Source: Poriferisodalis sp965208925 (GTDB lineage: Bacteria > Actinomycetota > Acidimicrobiia > Acidimicrobiales > Poriferisodalaceae). From it: a DNA stretch of 64,000 nt. The position numbers were made by a program, and so were the translations under genes. The stretch spans positions 3,162,001 to 3,226,000 of the forward strand of contig NZ_OZ242364.1 in the NCBI RefSeq assembly GCF_965208925.1, given 5' to 3'. This document shows, piece by piece, positions 9,247 through 17,702 of this stretch. The notes below the pieces were generated by a model. That model was not told the origin of the DNA. It made no database searches and saw only the letters and a list, made by a program, of their open reading frames with translations. How positions within the stretch are numbered: position 1 is the first letter of the stretch; each line of letters begins with the position of its first letter.

Positions 9247-10413
9247 ATGGACATCCCGACGTACGACGGCAACTACTTCTCGAAGAAATCACTGCTGTCG
9301 ACCAATGCGGTCAACCGCCAGTTACGTGATCTCGGGCCGCTCGTCTACCTGTCCAAGCAGGAGGTTTTCGCGGTCGCTCGTTACGACGATGTTCGAGAGG
9401 CCTTGCGGGCCGATGAGACGCTTGTCAACGGGCACGGCATCAGCGTCAACAACTTCTTGAATACGCGGCCCTCTTACACCGTGCTGGTCAGCGACGGCGA
9501 GGTTCACAAGCGGCGCCGCGCCGTGCTCATGGAGAGTCTGGGCCGACCCCAAATCAACGAACTGCGCGACCGCGTGGAGCAAGCCGCAGACGACCTCGTC
9601 ATTGATCTGCTCAATCGCGACGGATTCTGCGCCGTGAAAGACTTTGCGAGCCATCTGCCGGTGAAGGTCGTCACCGATCTCGTCGGCCTGCCGCCGGAAG
9701 GCCGTGAACAGATGCTCGACTGGGCCGCCGCCACCTTCCAGATGATCGGTCCCATGAATGCCCGGGCGGCCAAGTCGATTCCGAGAATCCAGGGGATGCA
9801 GAAGTACATCCAAACCGTTGCCTATGCCCACATGACACCCGGTGGCTGGGCTGCACGCACTCAAGACGCCGTCAGCGAAGGACGGATCTCTGCCGATGAG
9901 GGACGCGCCATGCTGATCGACTTCATCGCGCCCAGCCTCGATACGACGATCCTCGCTGCAGCCCACATGTTCTGGGAGCTGGCCCGCAATCCCGAAGCTT
10001 ACGAAGCTCTGCGAGCCGATCCGGATCTTGTGCCGAGCGCTGTCAACGAAGCAGTGCGCATGTCATCGCCGATACGCGGATTCACCCGGTCTGCCGAGAC
10101 CGGCTGGAACATCGAAGGGTCGATCCTGCCCGTTGACGCACGGCTGTTTGTGCTGTGGTCAAGCGCCAACCACGACGAACGCCACTACGAGGACCCCGAG
10201 ACGTTCACGGTCGAACGCAATCCCCGTGATCATCTCGGCTGGGGATTCGGTTCGCATTTCTGCGCCGGCGCCCATTTGGCCCGGCTGGAGATGGAACAGC
10301 TCCTGTACGCCCTGTGTCGCCACGCCCAGCGGCTCGAGCTCAAAGGTCCACCCATTCCGATCGTCAACAACATCCTGCAAGGATTTGCGACGATGCCTGC
10401 CCGACTGAACTAA
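9247..10413 (+). CDS. Cytochrome P450, CYP199-like
   Basis: 388 aa from ATG 9247, with GGGG about 10 nt upstream. Heme-binding loop FGSHFCAGAHLAR (Cys about 339), ExxR in NEAVRMSSP, and I-helix IAPSLDTT, in which the usual Gly pair is replaced by Pro-Ser. From memory, the N-terminal pattern (VYLSKQEVFAVARYDDV) and the C-terminal NNILQGFATMPARL resemble CYP199-type P450s that O-demethylate methoxybenzoates. There is no ferredoxin or ferredoxin reductase nearby, so redox partners must come from elsewhere. It sits between the sulfatase and the Rieske oxygenase, fitting an O-dealkylation or ring-hydroxylation step. Confidence 0.88.
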   Translation: MDIPTYDGNYFSKKSLLSTNAVNRQLRDLGPLVYLSKQEVFAVARYDDVREALRADETLVNGHGISVNNFLNTRPSYTVLVSDGEVHKRRRAVLMESLGRPQINELRDRVEQAADDLVIDLLNRDGFCAVKDFASHLPVKVVTDLVGLPPEGREQMLDWAAATFQMIGPMNARAAKSIPRIQGMQKYIQTVAYAHMTPGGWAARTQDAVSEGRISADEGRAMLIDFIAPSLDTTILAAAHMFWELARNPEAYEALRADPDLVPSAVNEAVRMSSPIRGFTRSAETGWNIEGSILPVDARLFVLWSSANHDERHYEDPETFTVERNPRDHLGWGFGSHFCAGAHLARLEMEQLLYALCRHAQRLELKGPPIPIVNNILQGFATMPARLN

Positions 10414-10448
10414 CCACGTAGACATCACATAGACATAAGGAAGCTCTG

Positions 10449-11555
10449 ATGGTGAACAACACAGATCGAGTCAAGGACGTACGCGAGTACATCGGTCTCC
10501 CCCTGCTCTACAACCACTGGTACGTCGCAGGAATGGTCGAGGAGTTCACGCGACAACCGAGCGCCAAGACCCTGCTCGAGCGGTCGATCGTTTTCTACCG
10601 AACCGAGTCGGGCGCGTTGGTCGCGCTGCAGAATCGTTGCCTGCACCGCTCCTTTCCGCTCGCGCAGAGCACGGTTGACGGCGACGACATCGTCTGCGGC
10701 TACCACGGAGTCCGCTACCGGCCCGACGGTGCAATTGCCCGGGTCCCGTGCCAGCTGAGTGTCCCGAACCGGTCCCTTCGCACCTATCCCGTGCGCGAAC
10801 TCGGACCGTTCGTATTCATCTGGATGGGCGATCAGGACGCTCCTGACACGGACAAGCTGCCGGACCTCCCATTCCTGTCAGATCCTGGATACCGCACCAT
10901 GCTCGGAGCCACCGATCTCGCGGGCAGCTATCTGCTCATGCACGAAAACCTGAATGACCTCACCCACTTTGCCTACCTCCACCGTGAGACGTTCAGATTC
11001 GACGACTCGTTCTTTGATCTGCCGACCACGGTCGAACAGCGGCCAGACGGCATTTACTGCAATCGGGTTGACGATGATCCTCTGCGGGCGACGGCGGCGC
11101 TGCCGCAACAGATTCGTGAACGTGCCAGAGGCAAGCCTGCAGAGCGATGGGACGGCGGGATGGCGGTGTCACCAGGCGTGTTCCAGGGGTACGCGCCGAT
11201 CTTCGTCGGCGATCCGCAGTCGGACGACCGCGAGGTGCACAAGACCCACATCATGCACTACCTCACACCCGAGACAGCGTCGTCCACCCACTACTGGTGG
11301 TCGGCCTCCAACGACTTCGCCCTCGACGACGACGCTTACTACAGGTTCATGCAAGCCCACCTCGAGAAGGGATTCGAGGAAGACCGCTGGGCAGTGGCCC
11401 ACATGCAGCGGCTGCTTGAGACTGACGAAACCCCGTACTCCGAGTTGAGCGTCCAAGGCGACAAGGCGGGACTGCTGTTCCGCCGCAGGGTCGTCGACTG
11501 GGTCAACGACGAGTACGGCCACAGCGAGCAGGTCGTGGCAACACCATCTCGTTGA
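10449..11555 (+). CDS. Rieske non-heme iron oxygenase, alpha subunit (VanA-like)
   Basis: 368 aa. The Rieske [2Fe-2S] site is C64-x-H66 and C83-x2-H86. The mononuclear iron site is D170-x2-H173-x4-H178 within ENLNDLTHFAYLH. Length and layout match the vanillate/dicamba O-demethylase group, which needs a separate reductase; none is adjacent. The enzyme would remove a methyl group from, or hydroxylate, an aromatic intermediate. It lies 36 nt after the P450 and 45 nt before a flavin monooxygenase in the same direction, so probably the same transcript. Confidence 0.88.
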   Translation: MVNNTDRVKDVREYIGLPLLYNHWYVAGMVEEFTRQPSAKTLLERSIVFYRTESGALVALQNRCLHRSFPLAQSTVDGDDIVCGYHGVRYRPDGAIARVPCQLSVPNRSLRTYPVRELGPFVFIWMGDQDAPDTDKLPDLPFLSDPGYRTMLGATDLAGSYLLMHENLNDLTHFAYLHRETFRFDDSFFDLPTTVEQRPDGIYCNRVDDDPLRATAALPQQIRERARGKPAERWDGGMAVSPGVFQGYAPIFVGDPQSDDREVHKTHIMHYLTPETASSTHYWWSASNDFALDDDAYYRFMQAHLEKGFEEDRWAVAHMQRLLETDETPYSELSVQGDKAGLLFRRRVVDWVNDEYGHSEQVVATPSR

Positions 11556-11600
11556 TGACTACGTCGTTCGCATGTGCGACGCCTGATTCGATGAAGCAAC

Positions 11601-13274
11601 ATGGCCAACGCTGACGAGCACGTTCCGGTGCTGATCATCGGAGCAGGCCCGACCGGGCTCGTGCTCTCGGCACTGCTCTCGCGGTTCGGCGTCGAGTCCC
11701 TCCTGATCGACCGCGACCCGGCGACCACGGATCATCCCCAGGCTCACGTCGTCAACACACGAACGATGGAGATCTTTCGCTCGCTGGGTATCGCCGAGGC
11801 GGTGTACGGGGGTGCCCTGTCGGGAGAGTCCGGCGGGCACGTGAGGTGGGTGAAGTCGCTTGCCGGCCGCGAATTCGCCTCTCTCAGCCTTGCTCCACCC
11901 CCAGAAATGATCCCGATGCTCATGGCGGCAACGCCAGCCGTGCCGTGCTCGTGCGCGCAAGACCTGATCGAGCCGATTCTGGCAGAGATAGCTCAGCGAG
12001 GCCCAGGTCGGTTGCGGTTCTCAACCACCCTCACCGACATTGACCAAGACGGTGCCGGTGTCATTGCGAGCGTCACCGAAGGCGGGACAACCCGCCGGAT
12101 CAGCGCCGATTGGCTCATCGGCTCCGATGGCGCCGCCAGCACCACGCGACGACTCGTCGGCATTCCCATGGTCGGCCCCGATGCCCTCGCTCGCATCGTG
12201 GGGATCTACTTCCACGCAGACCTGTCCGAACTGCTCGTCGAGCGCCCCTCGGTCCTGTACTGGACGATTGACGCCGAGAGTCCCGGCACATTCATCGCCA
12301 TGGATGGCCGTTACCGGTGGGTGTTTCACGCCCCGACCGACACCGAGGAATTCGATCCGAGTGTCTATAGCGACGACCGCTGCCAGCAGATTCTCCGACG
12401 CGCCATCGGCGCCGAGGTCAACCCTGAAGTGCGCTCAGTCCGCCCGTGGGTGATGACGGCCCAAGTAGCCGCCCGCTACCGGGAGGGCCGTGTGCTGCTT
12501 GCAGGAGACGCAGCGCACAGGTTCCCGCCGACAGGTGGCTTCGGTATGAACACCGGAGTCCAAGATTCGCACAACCTGGCATGGAAGCTTGCGGCGGTCA
12601 TCGGCGGGCAGGCAGGCGAGGCACTGCTCGACACCTACGAGCAAGAGCGCCTCGAGGTGGCCCAGGGCAACAGCGACTTCAGCTTCCGGAACCTGCTCGG
12701 CGTCGCCGACATCATGGGACCAGGCGCGCAGGCGCAGGCCCGTCGGCTCGAGTCCGGCGAAGCCACCTTCGAGGAGGTGGCGGCCGACATTCAGGCAATC
12801 GCCGACCGCGAGCGGGCGCACTTCGGCGCCTTCGGCCGCGATCTCGGCTTCCACTACGACGACGGCGCGATCGTCCCCGACGGGACCGCTCCACCCCATC
12901 GCGCCGATCCCGATCGGGAGTACATCCCCAACGCCCGCCCAGGTGCGCGCGCTCCCCACTTCGGAATCGTCACCGACGGGAACCCCGGTTCCAGCCTCGA
13001 CCTGTTCGACGGACAATGGACTCTGCTGTGCAGTTCCGACGCGGCCGGCAGCTGGAAGCAGGCGGCGTCTGCCCAGTCCGCCGCAGTTCAGACTGTGGCC
13101 GTCGGCGTGGACGTCGCCGACCCCGGAAAAGTCTTCGCATCGCTCTATGGCGTCGATGACGGGGCTGTGCTGGTGCGACCCGACGGCCACATCGGCTGGC
13201 GCACCAGGAACCTCCCCGGCCGCCCGACCGATGCACTCGCAACGGCTCTGGGGTCGATGCTCAGCACCGCGTGA
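11601..13274 (+). CDS. FAD-dependent aromatic hydroxylase (PHBH/PheA superfamily)
   Basis: 557 aa. FAD-binding GxGxxG in VLIIGAGPTGLV at the N-terminus, DG motif in WLIGSDGAASTTRR, and the ribityl-binding motif GDAAHRFPPTGGFGMNTG followed by QDSHNLAWKL. A C-terminal domain of about 150 residues resembles the thioredoxin-like domain of PheA/MhpA/RdmE-type monooxygenases. It would use NAD(P)H and O2 to hydroxylate a phenolic ring, with no separate reductase. It is a second ring hydroxylase in the cluster, next to a Rieske oxygenase upstream and an FAH-fold hydrolase downstream. Confidence 0.88.
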   Translation: MANADEHVPVLIIGAGPTGLVLSALLSRFGVESLLIDRDPATTDHPQAHVVNTRTMEIFRSLGIAEAVYGGALSGESGGHVRWVKSLAGREFASLSLAPPPEMIPMLMAATPAVPCSCAQDLIEPILAEIAQRGPGRLRFSTTLTDIDQDGAGVIASVTEGGTTRRISADWLIGSDGAASTTRRLVGIPMVGPDALARIVGIYFHADLSELLVERPSVLYWTIDAESPGTFIAMDGRYRWVFHAPTDTEEFDPSVYSDDRCQQILRRAIGAEVNPEVRSVRPWVMTAQVAARYREGRVLLAGDAAHRFPPTGGFGMNTGVQDSHNLAWKLAAVIGGQAGEALLDTYEQERLEVAQGNSDFSFRNLLGVADIMGPGAQAQARRLESGEATFEEVAADIQAIADRERAHFGAFGRDLGFHYDDGAIVPDGTAPPHRADPDREYIPNARPGARAPHFGIVTDGNPGSSLDLFDGQWTLLCSSDAAGSWKQAASAQSAAVQTVAVGVDVADPGKVFASLYGVDDGAVLVRPDGHIGWRTRNLPGRPTDALATALGSMLSTA

Positions 13275-13334
13275 AGAATCCCCTCATGAATGCCGAACAG
13301 CCGCAACAAGTGCAATAGGCAAGGACGACCTGCG

Positions 13335-14195
13335 ATGAAGCTCTACACCACAGACCGGGGCATTGCCCGCGAAGCCGCAGATGGTCAACTCGAGCTGCTG
13401 AGTATCGACGCTGCAGACTTGGGCGCGCTCCTCGCCGCAGACCCGACCCTCGAATCAGCGCGGTCGGCGAGGGTGACCGCAACCCTGCCGTCAGACGCGG
13501 TACGCCTGCTCGCGCCGGTGCTCCAGCCGGGCAAGGTCATTGGCATCGGCATCAACTACACCAGCCACGTCGATGAGACCCGCGAGATGCTCGAACGCTC
13601 GGGTACCAAGGTGCCTGACGTGCCGGTGTTCTTCATCGCCCCCGGGTCGTCGGTCGTCGGCCCGGCAGATCCGATTGTCTTGCCACGCGTCGCTCCTGAC
13701 AGCGTCGACTACGAGATCGAGCTCGCTGTGGTCATCGGGCGCGGCGGGTCGCACATCGCCGAATCCGACGCCATGGATCACGTTGCCGGTTACACCGTCT
13801 CCAATGACGTCTCGGCGCGTGACCTGCAGCGTCAGGCGATGTCGACCCCGCTCTTCGAGCTCAGCCACGCGAAGGGCATGGACTCGTTCAAGCCCCTCGG
13901 CCCCGCGCTGGTCACCATCGACGAATTCACCGAGCCGCTGGACCTCCACCTCGAGACGAAGGTGAACGGCGAGGTTCGCCAGGACGCGCGCACCACCGAG
14001 CTCATCCACTCCGTCGCTCGCTGCATCGCCCGCATCACCGAATTCATGCGCCTCGATCCAGGCGATGTCATCTGCACTGGCTCACCGGCCGGCGTCGGCG
14101 TCTTCATGGGCAAATTCCTGCGGCCCGGTGACGTCATCGAGATGACGATCGAGGGCGTTGGCACATTGAGAACCGACATCGTCGCCGCCGGTTGA
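13335..14195 (+). CDS. Fumarylacetoacetate hydrolase-family protein
   Basis: 286 aa from ATG 13335; the longer frame's first 15 residues have no family match. The FAH fold is indicated by GIGINYTSH, the metal-ligand region VDYEIELAVVIG, then SNDVSARDLQ and CTGSPAGVGVF. Family members hydrolyse beta-diketo acids such as fumarylpyruvate, or decarboxylate or hydrate 2-oxo-enoates. In this setting it should act on the ring-opened product. A second paralogue is encoded at 16352-17233. Its end overlaps a possible upstream start of the next gene, but the better next start is 14228. Confidence 0.85.
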   Translation: MKLYTTDRGIAREAADGQLELLSIDAADLGALLAADPTLESARSARVTATLPSDAVRLLAPVLQPGKVIGIGINYTSHVDETREMLERSGTKVPDVPVFFIAPGSSVVGPADPIVLPRVAPDSVDYEIELAVVIGRGGSHIAESDAMDHVAGYTVSNDVSARDLQRQAMSTPLFELSHAKGMDSFKPLGPALVTIDEFTEPLDLHLETKVNGEVRQDARTTELIHSVARCIARITEFMRLDPGDVICTGSPAGVGVFMGKFLRPGDVIEMTIEGVGTLRTDIVAAG

Positions 14196-14227
14196 CTGCA
14201 ACTGCACCGAAGACGTGGAGACACACC

Positions 14228-14881
14228 ATGAGCACTGACACAGCCCCCAACATCTCGAAGACCGACATCATCCGCCCGGCGAAGCTCGCGCACGTCGTGA
14301 TCAAGACCACGCGCTACAGCGAGCTCATCGATTGGTACCGGTTCGTTCTGGGCGCAGAGATCGCCCACCAGAACCCGATGGTGACGTTTCTCTACTACGA
14401 CGACGAGCACCACCGCCTTGCGGTCATCAATGGCAAGGGGCTGCTTCCCAATCTGCGAGGGGCGGCCGGTGTCGATCATTTCGCGTTTACCTATGCAACG
14501 CTCGGTGACCTGCTCTCGACGTACGAGCGACTCAAGCAGCACGGCATCGAGCCGGTGTGGCCCATCAATCACGGCGGCACGACGTCGCTCTACTACCGCG
14601 ATCCCGACTCCAATGTCATCGAATTGCAAGTCGACAACTTTCCGACTCGTGCTGAAACCAACGAATTCCTGCAGGACGGCCGCTTTGCCATCAATCCCGT
14701 AGGGATCGACATCGATCCGGATGAGTGGCTTGAACGACACCGCGCGGGCGTTCCCGACGAGGATCTGACCAGGTGGCCCGAGATCATGAAGCCGCGCACG
14801 ACGCCCCCGCCAACGGCCTATCTCGGCCGAATCGGCGGCGCGATGTTGGCGCTGGCTGGACGGCTCAAGCGACGCCGCTAG
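14228..14881 (+). CDS. VOC family protein (catechol 2,3-dioxygenase-like)
   Basis: 217 aa from ATG 14228, with GTGGAG upstream. One VOC unit: LAHVVIKTTRYSELIDWY, then VDHFAFTYATLGDLL, then YRDPDSNVIELQVDNF. These give the His, His and Glu positions of a vicinal-oxygen-chelate metal site. The C-terminal ~70 residues end in a basic, hydrophobic stretch (MLALAGRLKRRR). It is the last gene of the plus-strand run before the opposed GntR gene. It is a candidate ring-cleavage dioxygenase or lyase. Confidence 0.75.
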   Translation: MSTDTAPNISKTDIIRPAKLAHVVIKTTRYSELIDWYRFVLGAEIAHQNPMVTFLYYDDEHHRLAVINGKGLLPNLRGAAGVDHFAFTYATLGDLLSTYERLKQHGIEPVWPINHGGTTSLYYRDPDSNVIELQVDNFPTRAETNEFLQDGRFAINPVGIDIDPDEWLERHRAGVPDEDLTRWPEIMKPRTTPPPTAYLGRIGGAMLALAGRLKRRR

Positions 14882-14954
14882 CTCCACTCGTCGCCTGCGC
14901 CGACCCAGGGGCCGCAATGCCGGCCACGCCGAGTTGACCTACCGCCCGGACCCC

Positions 14955-15653
14955 TCAGGCGGTCTCGACCAATTCCGACTCGTCGAGGAAGCCCTCTTGC
15001 AAGCCTCGCTCAACCAGCAGGCGTGCGGTGAGGTTGAGATGTTCCTCCAGGAGTCGGCACGCCGCCTCGGCATCCCGATTGATCGCTGCGTCCGCGATCG
15101 CCCGATGCTCATGGTTGAGGTCCCGGTTCCCGTTGTCGTCGGCCGGGACTGACCAGCGTCGGTAGAGCTCTGCCGCATCACGCAGCCCGAGGGCGGTGTT
15201 GATCAGGCGCTGCGAGGGACAACCCTCCAACAGCGCCTCATGAAAACGGCGATGGACAAGAGGCCATGGATCAGCCGAAGCGGGCTGCGTACCGACCGGC
15301 GTTCGTTCCAACGCATGGATCGCAGCAACGACCGATGATTCCCAAGCCAGATCGCCATGTTGAAGCGAGAGTCGGAGTGCTTGGGTCTCGACAGCACATC
15401 TCGCCATCGTGAGGTCCTTGAGATCGCGAATGGACACAGGTGCAACCCGGTAGCCCAGCTGTGGCTCGGAGCGAACCAGCCCCTGCTCGACAAGGCGGGA
15501 CAAGCCCTCGCGAATCACGCTGGCACTCGACCCGTATCGCTCCGTCAGCATCGCGAACGGGAGCTTGGAACCTGGCCAGAACTCGCCGCTCACAAGATCA
15601 ACCTTGATGCGCTGGTACACGTCCTCGCCGCGGGTCGAACTGCTCGGCGCCAT
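14955..15653 (-). CDS. GntR-family transcriptional regulator, FCD domain
   Basis: 232 aa from ATG 15653, where the winged-helix domain begins; the longer frame (to 15767) adds a non-conserved N-terminus that would overlap the promoter and the next gene. The DNA-binding part shows YQRIKVDLVSGEFWPGSKLP and SSASVIREGLSRLVEQGLV. The C-terminal part is an all-helical FCD ligand domain (TMARCAVETQALRLSL, HRRFHEALLEG, NHEHRAIADAAINRDAEAA). It is divergent from the gene at 15754, so it probably controls itself and its neighbours in response to a pathway acid. TTTTCGAAAT at 15711-15720 lies in the shared promoter. Confidence 0.88.
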   Translation of the reverse strand: MAPSSSTRGEDVYQRIKVDLVSGEFWPGSKLPFAMLTERYGSSASVIREGLSRLVEQGLVRSEPQLGYRVAPVSIRDLKDLTMARCAVETQALRLSLQHGDLAWESSVVAAIHALERTPVGTQPASADPWPLVHRRFHEALLEGCPSQRLINTALGLRDAAELYRRWSVPADDNGNRDLNHEHRAIADAAINRDAEAACRLLEEHLNLTARLLVERGLQEGFLDESELVETA

Positions 15654-15710
15654 GACCGCAACGATAGCGACGGATAATCGGATAGCCGCCGATCTCGCTA
15701 TTTGTTTGAC

Positions 15711-15720
15711 TTTTCGAAAT
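15711..15720. promoter_or_regulatory. TTTTCGAAAT element between regulator and CMD-family gene
   Basis: An exact copy of the 10-mer found at 4754-4763, located in the 100-bp divergent region between the GntR regulator (start 15653) and the gene at 15754. Its position next to the regulator's own promoter makes it the best candidate operator. Confidence 0.42.
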
Positions 15721-15753
15721 TGCTGCCACATGCTGTGGCCGAAAGGAGCCAAC

Positions 15754-16341
15754 ATGCCGAACGTCAAGCCACTCGCTCGCGAGGACCTACCTCAATTCGA
15801 AGAGGTCTTTTCAAACGTCGACGCGAACATGGGGTTTCTTCCGACATCGCTGCTCACGATGGGACGCGTCCCCGAAGTTCTCGGTGGGTTCTTGGCGCTC
15901 GGCGGCGCTGTGCTCCAGAACCCCGTGATCGACGGCGAGCTAAAGAACCTCGTCTCCCACGCTGCGAGTGCAGCGAATGGCTGTCGCTATTGCCAAGCAC
16001 ACACTGGCGCGACGGCCGCGAGTCAGGGGACTGATACGGCGAAGGTCGCCGCCGTCTGGGAATTCGAGACGTCGGATCTCTTCACCGACGCCGAGCGCGC
16101 CGCGCTGCGGCTGGCCTTCCATTCCGGTTCGAGCCCGAACGCCGCCACCGCCGGGGATTTTGAGGAGTGTCGCAAGCACTACAGCGAGGAACAGATCGTC
16201 GCGATCGTGGCCGTGTGCGCGCTGTTCGGCTACCTGAACCGCTGGAACGACACCATGGCGACGCAGCTCGAATCGGAGCCCAAGGAGTTCGGCAACGAGA
16301 ATCTCACCGCGGTCGGCTGGCAAGTCGGCCGGCACGCTTGA
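15754..16341 (+). CDS. Carboxymuconolactone decarboxylase/AhpD-like protein
   Basis: 195 aa from ATG 15754, preceded by AAAGGAG. The CMD/AhpD fold is indicated by VSHAASAANGCRYCQAHTG, with the C-x-x-C pair and following His of AhpD-type peroxidases. A relay His context and hydrophobic helices (EEQIVAIVAVCALFGYLNRW) follow. Family members are alkylhydroperoxidases or gamma-carboxymuconolactone decarboxylases; the CxxC pair favours a peroxidase or redox role. It is the first gene divergent from the GntR regulator and sits 10 nt before an FAH-family gene. Confidence 0.82.
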   Translation: MPNVKPLAREDLPQFEEVFSNVDANMGFLPTSLLTMGRVPEVLGGFLALGGAVLQNPVIDGELKNLVSHAASAANGCRYCQAHTGATAASQGTDTAKVAAVWEFETSDLFTDAERAALRLAFHSGSSPNAATAGDFEECRKHYSEEQIVAIVAVCALFGYLNRWNDTMATQLESEPKEFGNENLTAVGWQVGRHA

Positions 16342-16351
16342 GAGACTGACG

Positions 16352-17233
16352 ATGCCATTTGCACTCGCCAACGTCGACGGTCGCGCCGCCCTGGTGGCAA
16401 GCGACAGCTACTACGACCTCGAGACCGTTTCGCAGGGATCCGTCGGAAGTGATCCGATGGCAGCACTCGAGTCCGCCGGTCAGCTCGCCGCGCTGTCGGA
16501 CAGGCTCGACGCGCATCAACCCACCGGTTCACTCGCCGATGCCCAGCTGCACGCGCCCGTACCGGCACCGCGCAACTCCTACGGGATCGGGCTCAACTAC
16601 CGATCGCACGCGGCCGAAGCCAACATGAACGTCCCCGAAGCGCCGCTCGTGTTCACCAAGTTTCCGTCGTGCATCGTCGGGCCGTACGACGACGTCGAGC
16701 TGCGCAGCGAGCGGGTCGACTACGAGGGAGAGATCGTCGTAGTCATCGGCCCCGGCGGCAAGGACATACACGAGGCCGACGCCTGGAGCCATGTCCTGGG
16801 GCTCACCGCCGGCCAGGATGTTTCCGACCGTGGGATGCAGATGGCGTCGAAGCCGCCGCACTTCGATCTCGGCAAGTCATTCGACACATTCGGGCCGATC
16901 GGGCCGTTGCTTGTGTCCACCGACTCATTCGCCGACCTCGAAGCCGTACGTGTGACCACCCGCATCAACGGCGAAGAACGTCAGAACGACACAACGGCCA
17001 GCCTGATGTTCTCCATCCCAACGCTGGTCTCGTACTTGTCGCGCATCACCACGCTGCGTACCGGCGACGTGATCTTCTCGGGTACGCCGGAAGGCATCGG
17101 TGCCGTTCAGGGGCTGTTCCTCACCGACGGCGATGTCATCACCACCACGGTGGAAGGTGTCGGCACCATGACCAACCGCTGTGTGCGTGTGTCTGACCAC
17201 TGCCACCCCACGCCGAACTTCCCGCCTCGTTGA
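16352..17233 (+). CDS. Fumarylacetoacetate hydrolase-family protein (second copy)
   Basis: 293 aa. FAH fold: GIGLNYRSHAAEANM, metal site RVDYEGEIVVVIGPGG, GQDVSDRGMQ, GKSFDTFGPIGP and FSGTPEGIGAVQG. It is clearly a paralogue of the protein at 13335-14195 but not closely similar, so the two probably act on different intermediates. It shares a likely transcript with the CMD-family gene. Fumarylpyruvate hydrolase, 2-hydroxyhepta-2,4-diene-1,7-dioate isomerase or acylpyruvase are all possible. Confidence 0.85.
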   Translation: MPFALANVDGRAALVASDSYYDLETVSQGSVGSDPMAALESAGQLAALSDRLDAHQPTGSLADAQLHAPVPAPRNSYGIGLNYRSHAAEANMNVPEAPLVFTKFPSCIVGPYDDVELRSERVDYEGEIVVVIGPGGKDIHEADAWSHVLGLTAGQDVSDRGMQMASKPPHFDLGKSFDTFGPIGPLLVSTDSFADLEAVRVTTRINGEERQNDTTASLMFSIPTLVSYLSRITTLRTGDVIFSGTPEGIGAVQGLFLTDGDVITTTVEGVGTMTNRCVRVSDHCHPTPNFPPR

Positions 17234-17275
17234 GATTGCACGCTTCATGTCAAACGACTCAGGGAGGATTCTTGC

Positions 17276-17683
17276 ATGACCGTGCTTGATGAACAGCAGA
17301 GCAGCTTCCTAGCGGAGCACGTCTGGGCCGTATTGGCGACCGGACGGGGCGATGGCTCGCCGCAGCAGTCGATGATCGGCTACGTGGTGGATGACGACGG
17401 CCGCATCGTGATCTCAGCCAAGAGCTACACCGCCAAGTGGCACAACGCCGTTCGCCAGCCTGCGGTGAGCCTGTGCGTGCCTGACGGACGCGTTCATCTC
17501 GTGATCTACGGCACCGCCGAGACGATCTCGGAGGATCCCGTGCGGGCGGAACTCACGGCCGACGTGTTCGCTCGGCTCATGGGCAAGGATCGGCCCGATC
17601 CTGCGGGCATTGTGCCGATGCTGAATGAGCAGCAGCGCACCGTCATCCGCATCACCCCGACGGGCGCCATCTTCCACGAATAG
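17276..17683 (+). CDS. PPOX-class flavin/F420-dependent protein
   Basis: 135 aa with AGGGAGG upstream. A split-barrel flavin-binding protein: FLAEHVWAVLATGRGDGSPQQSMIGYVVDDDGRIVISA is the usual N-terminal strand pair, followed by AKWHNAVRQPAVSLCV and RTVIRITPTGAIF. Actinobacterial members bind F420 or FMN and reduce small substrates. It could supply reduced flavin chemistry to the pathway, but that is only suggested by position. It is the last plus-strand gene before a convergent MDMPI gene. Confidence 0.8.
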   Translation: MTVLDEQQSSFLAEHVWAVLATGRGDGSPQQSMIGYVVDDDGRIVISAKSYTAKWHNAVRQPAVSLCVPDGRVHLVIYGTAETISEDPVRAELTADVFARLMGKDRPDPAGIVPMLNEQQRTVIRITPTGAIFHE

Positions 17684-17702
17684 CTGGAGCCCGTCGGCGT
17701 CT

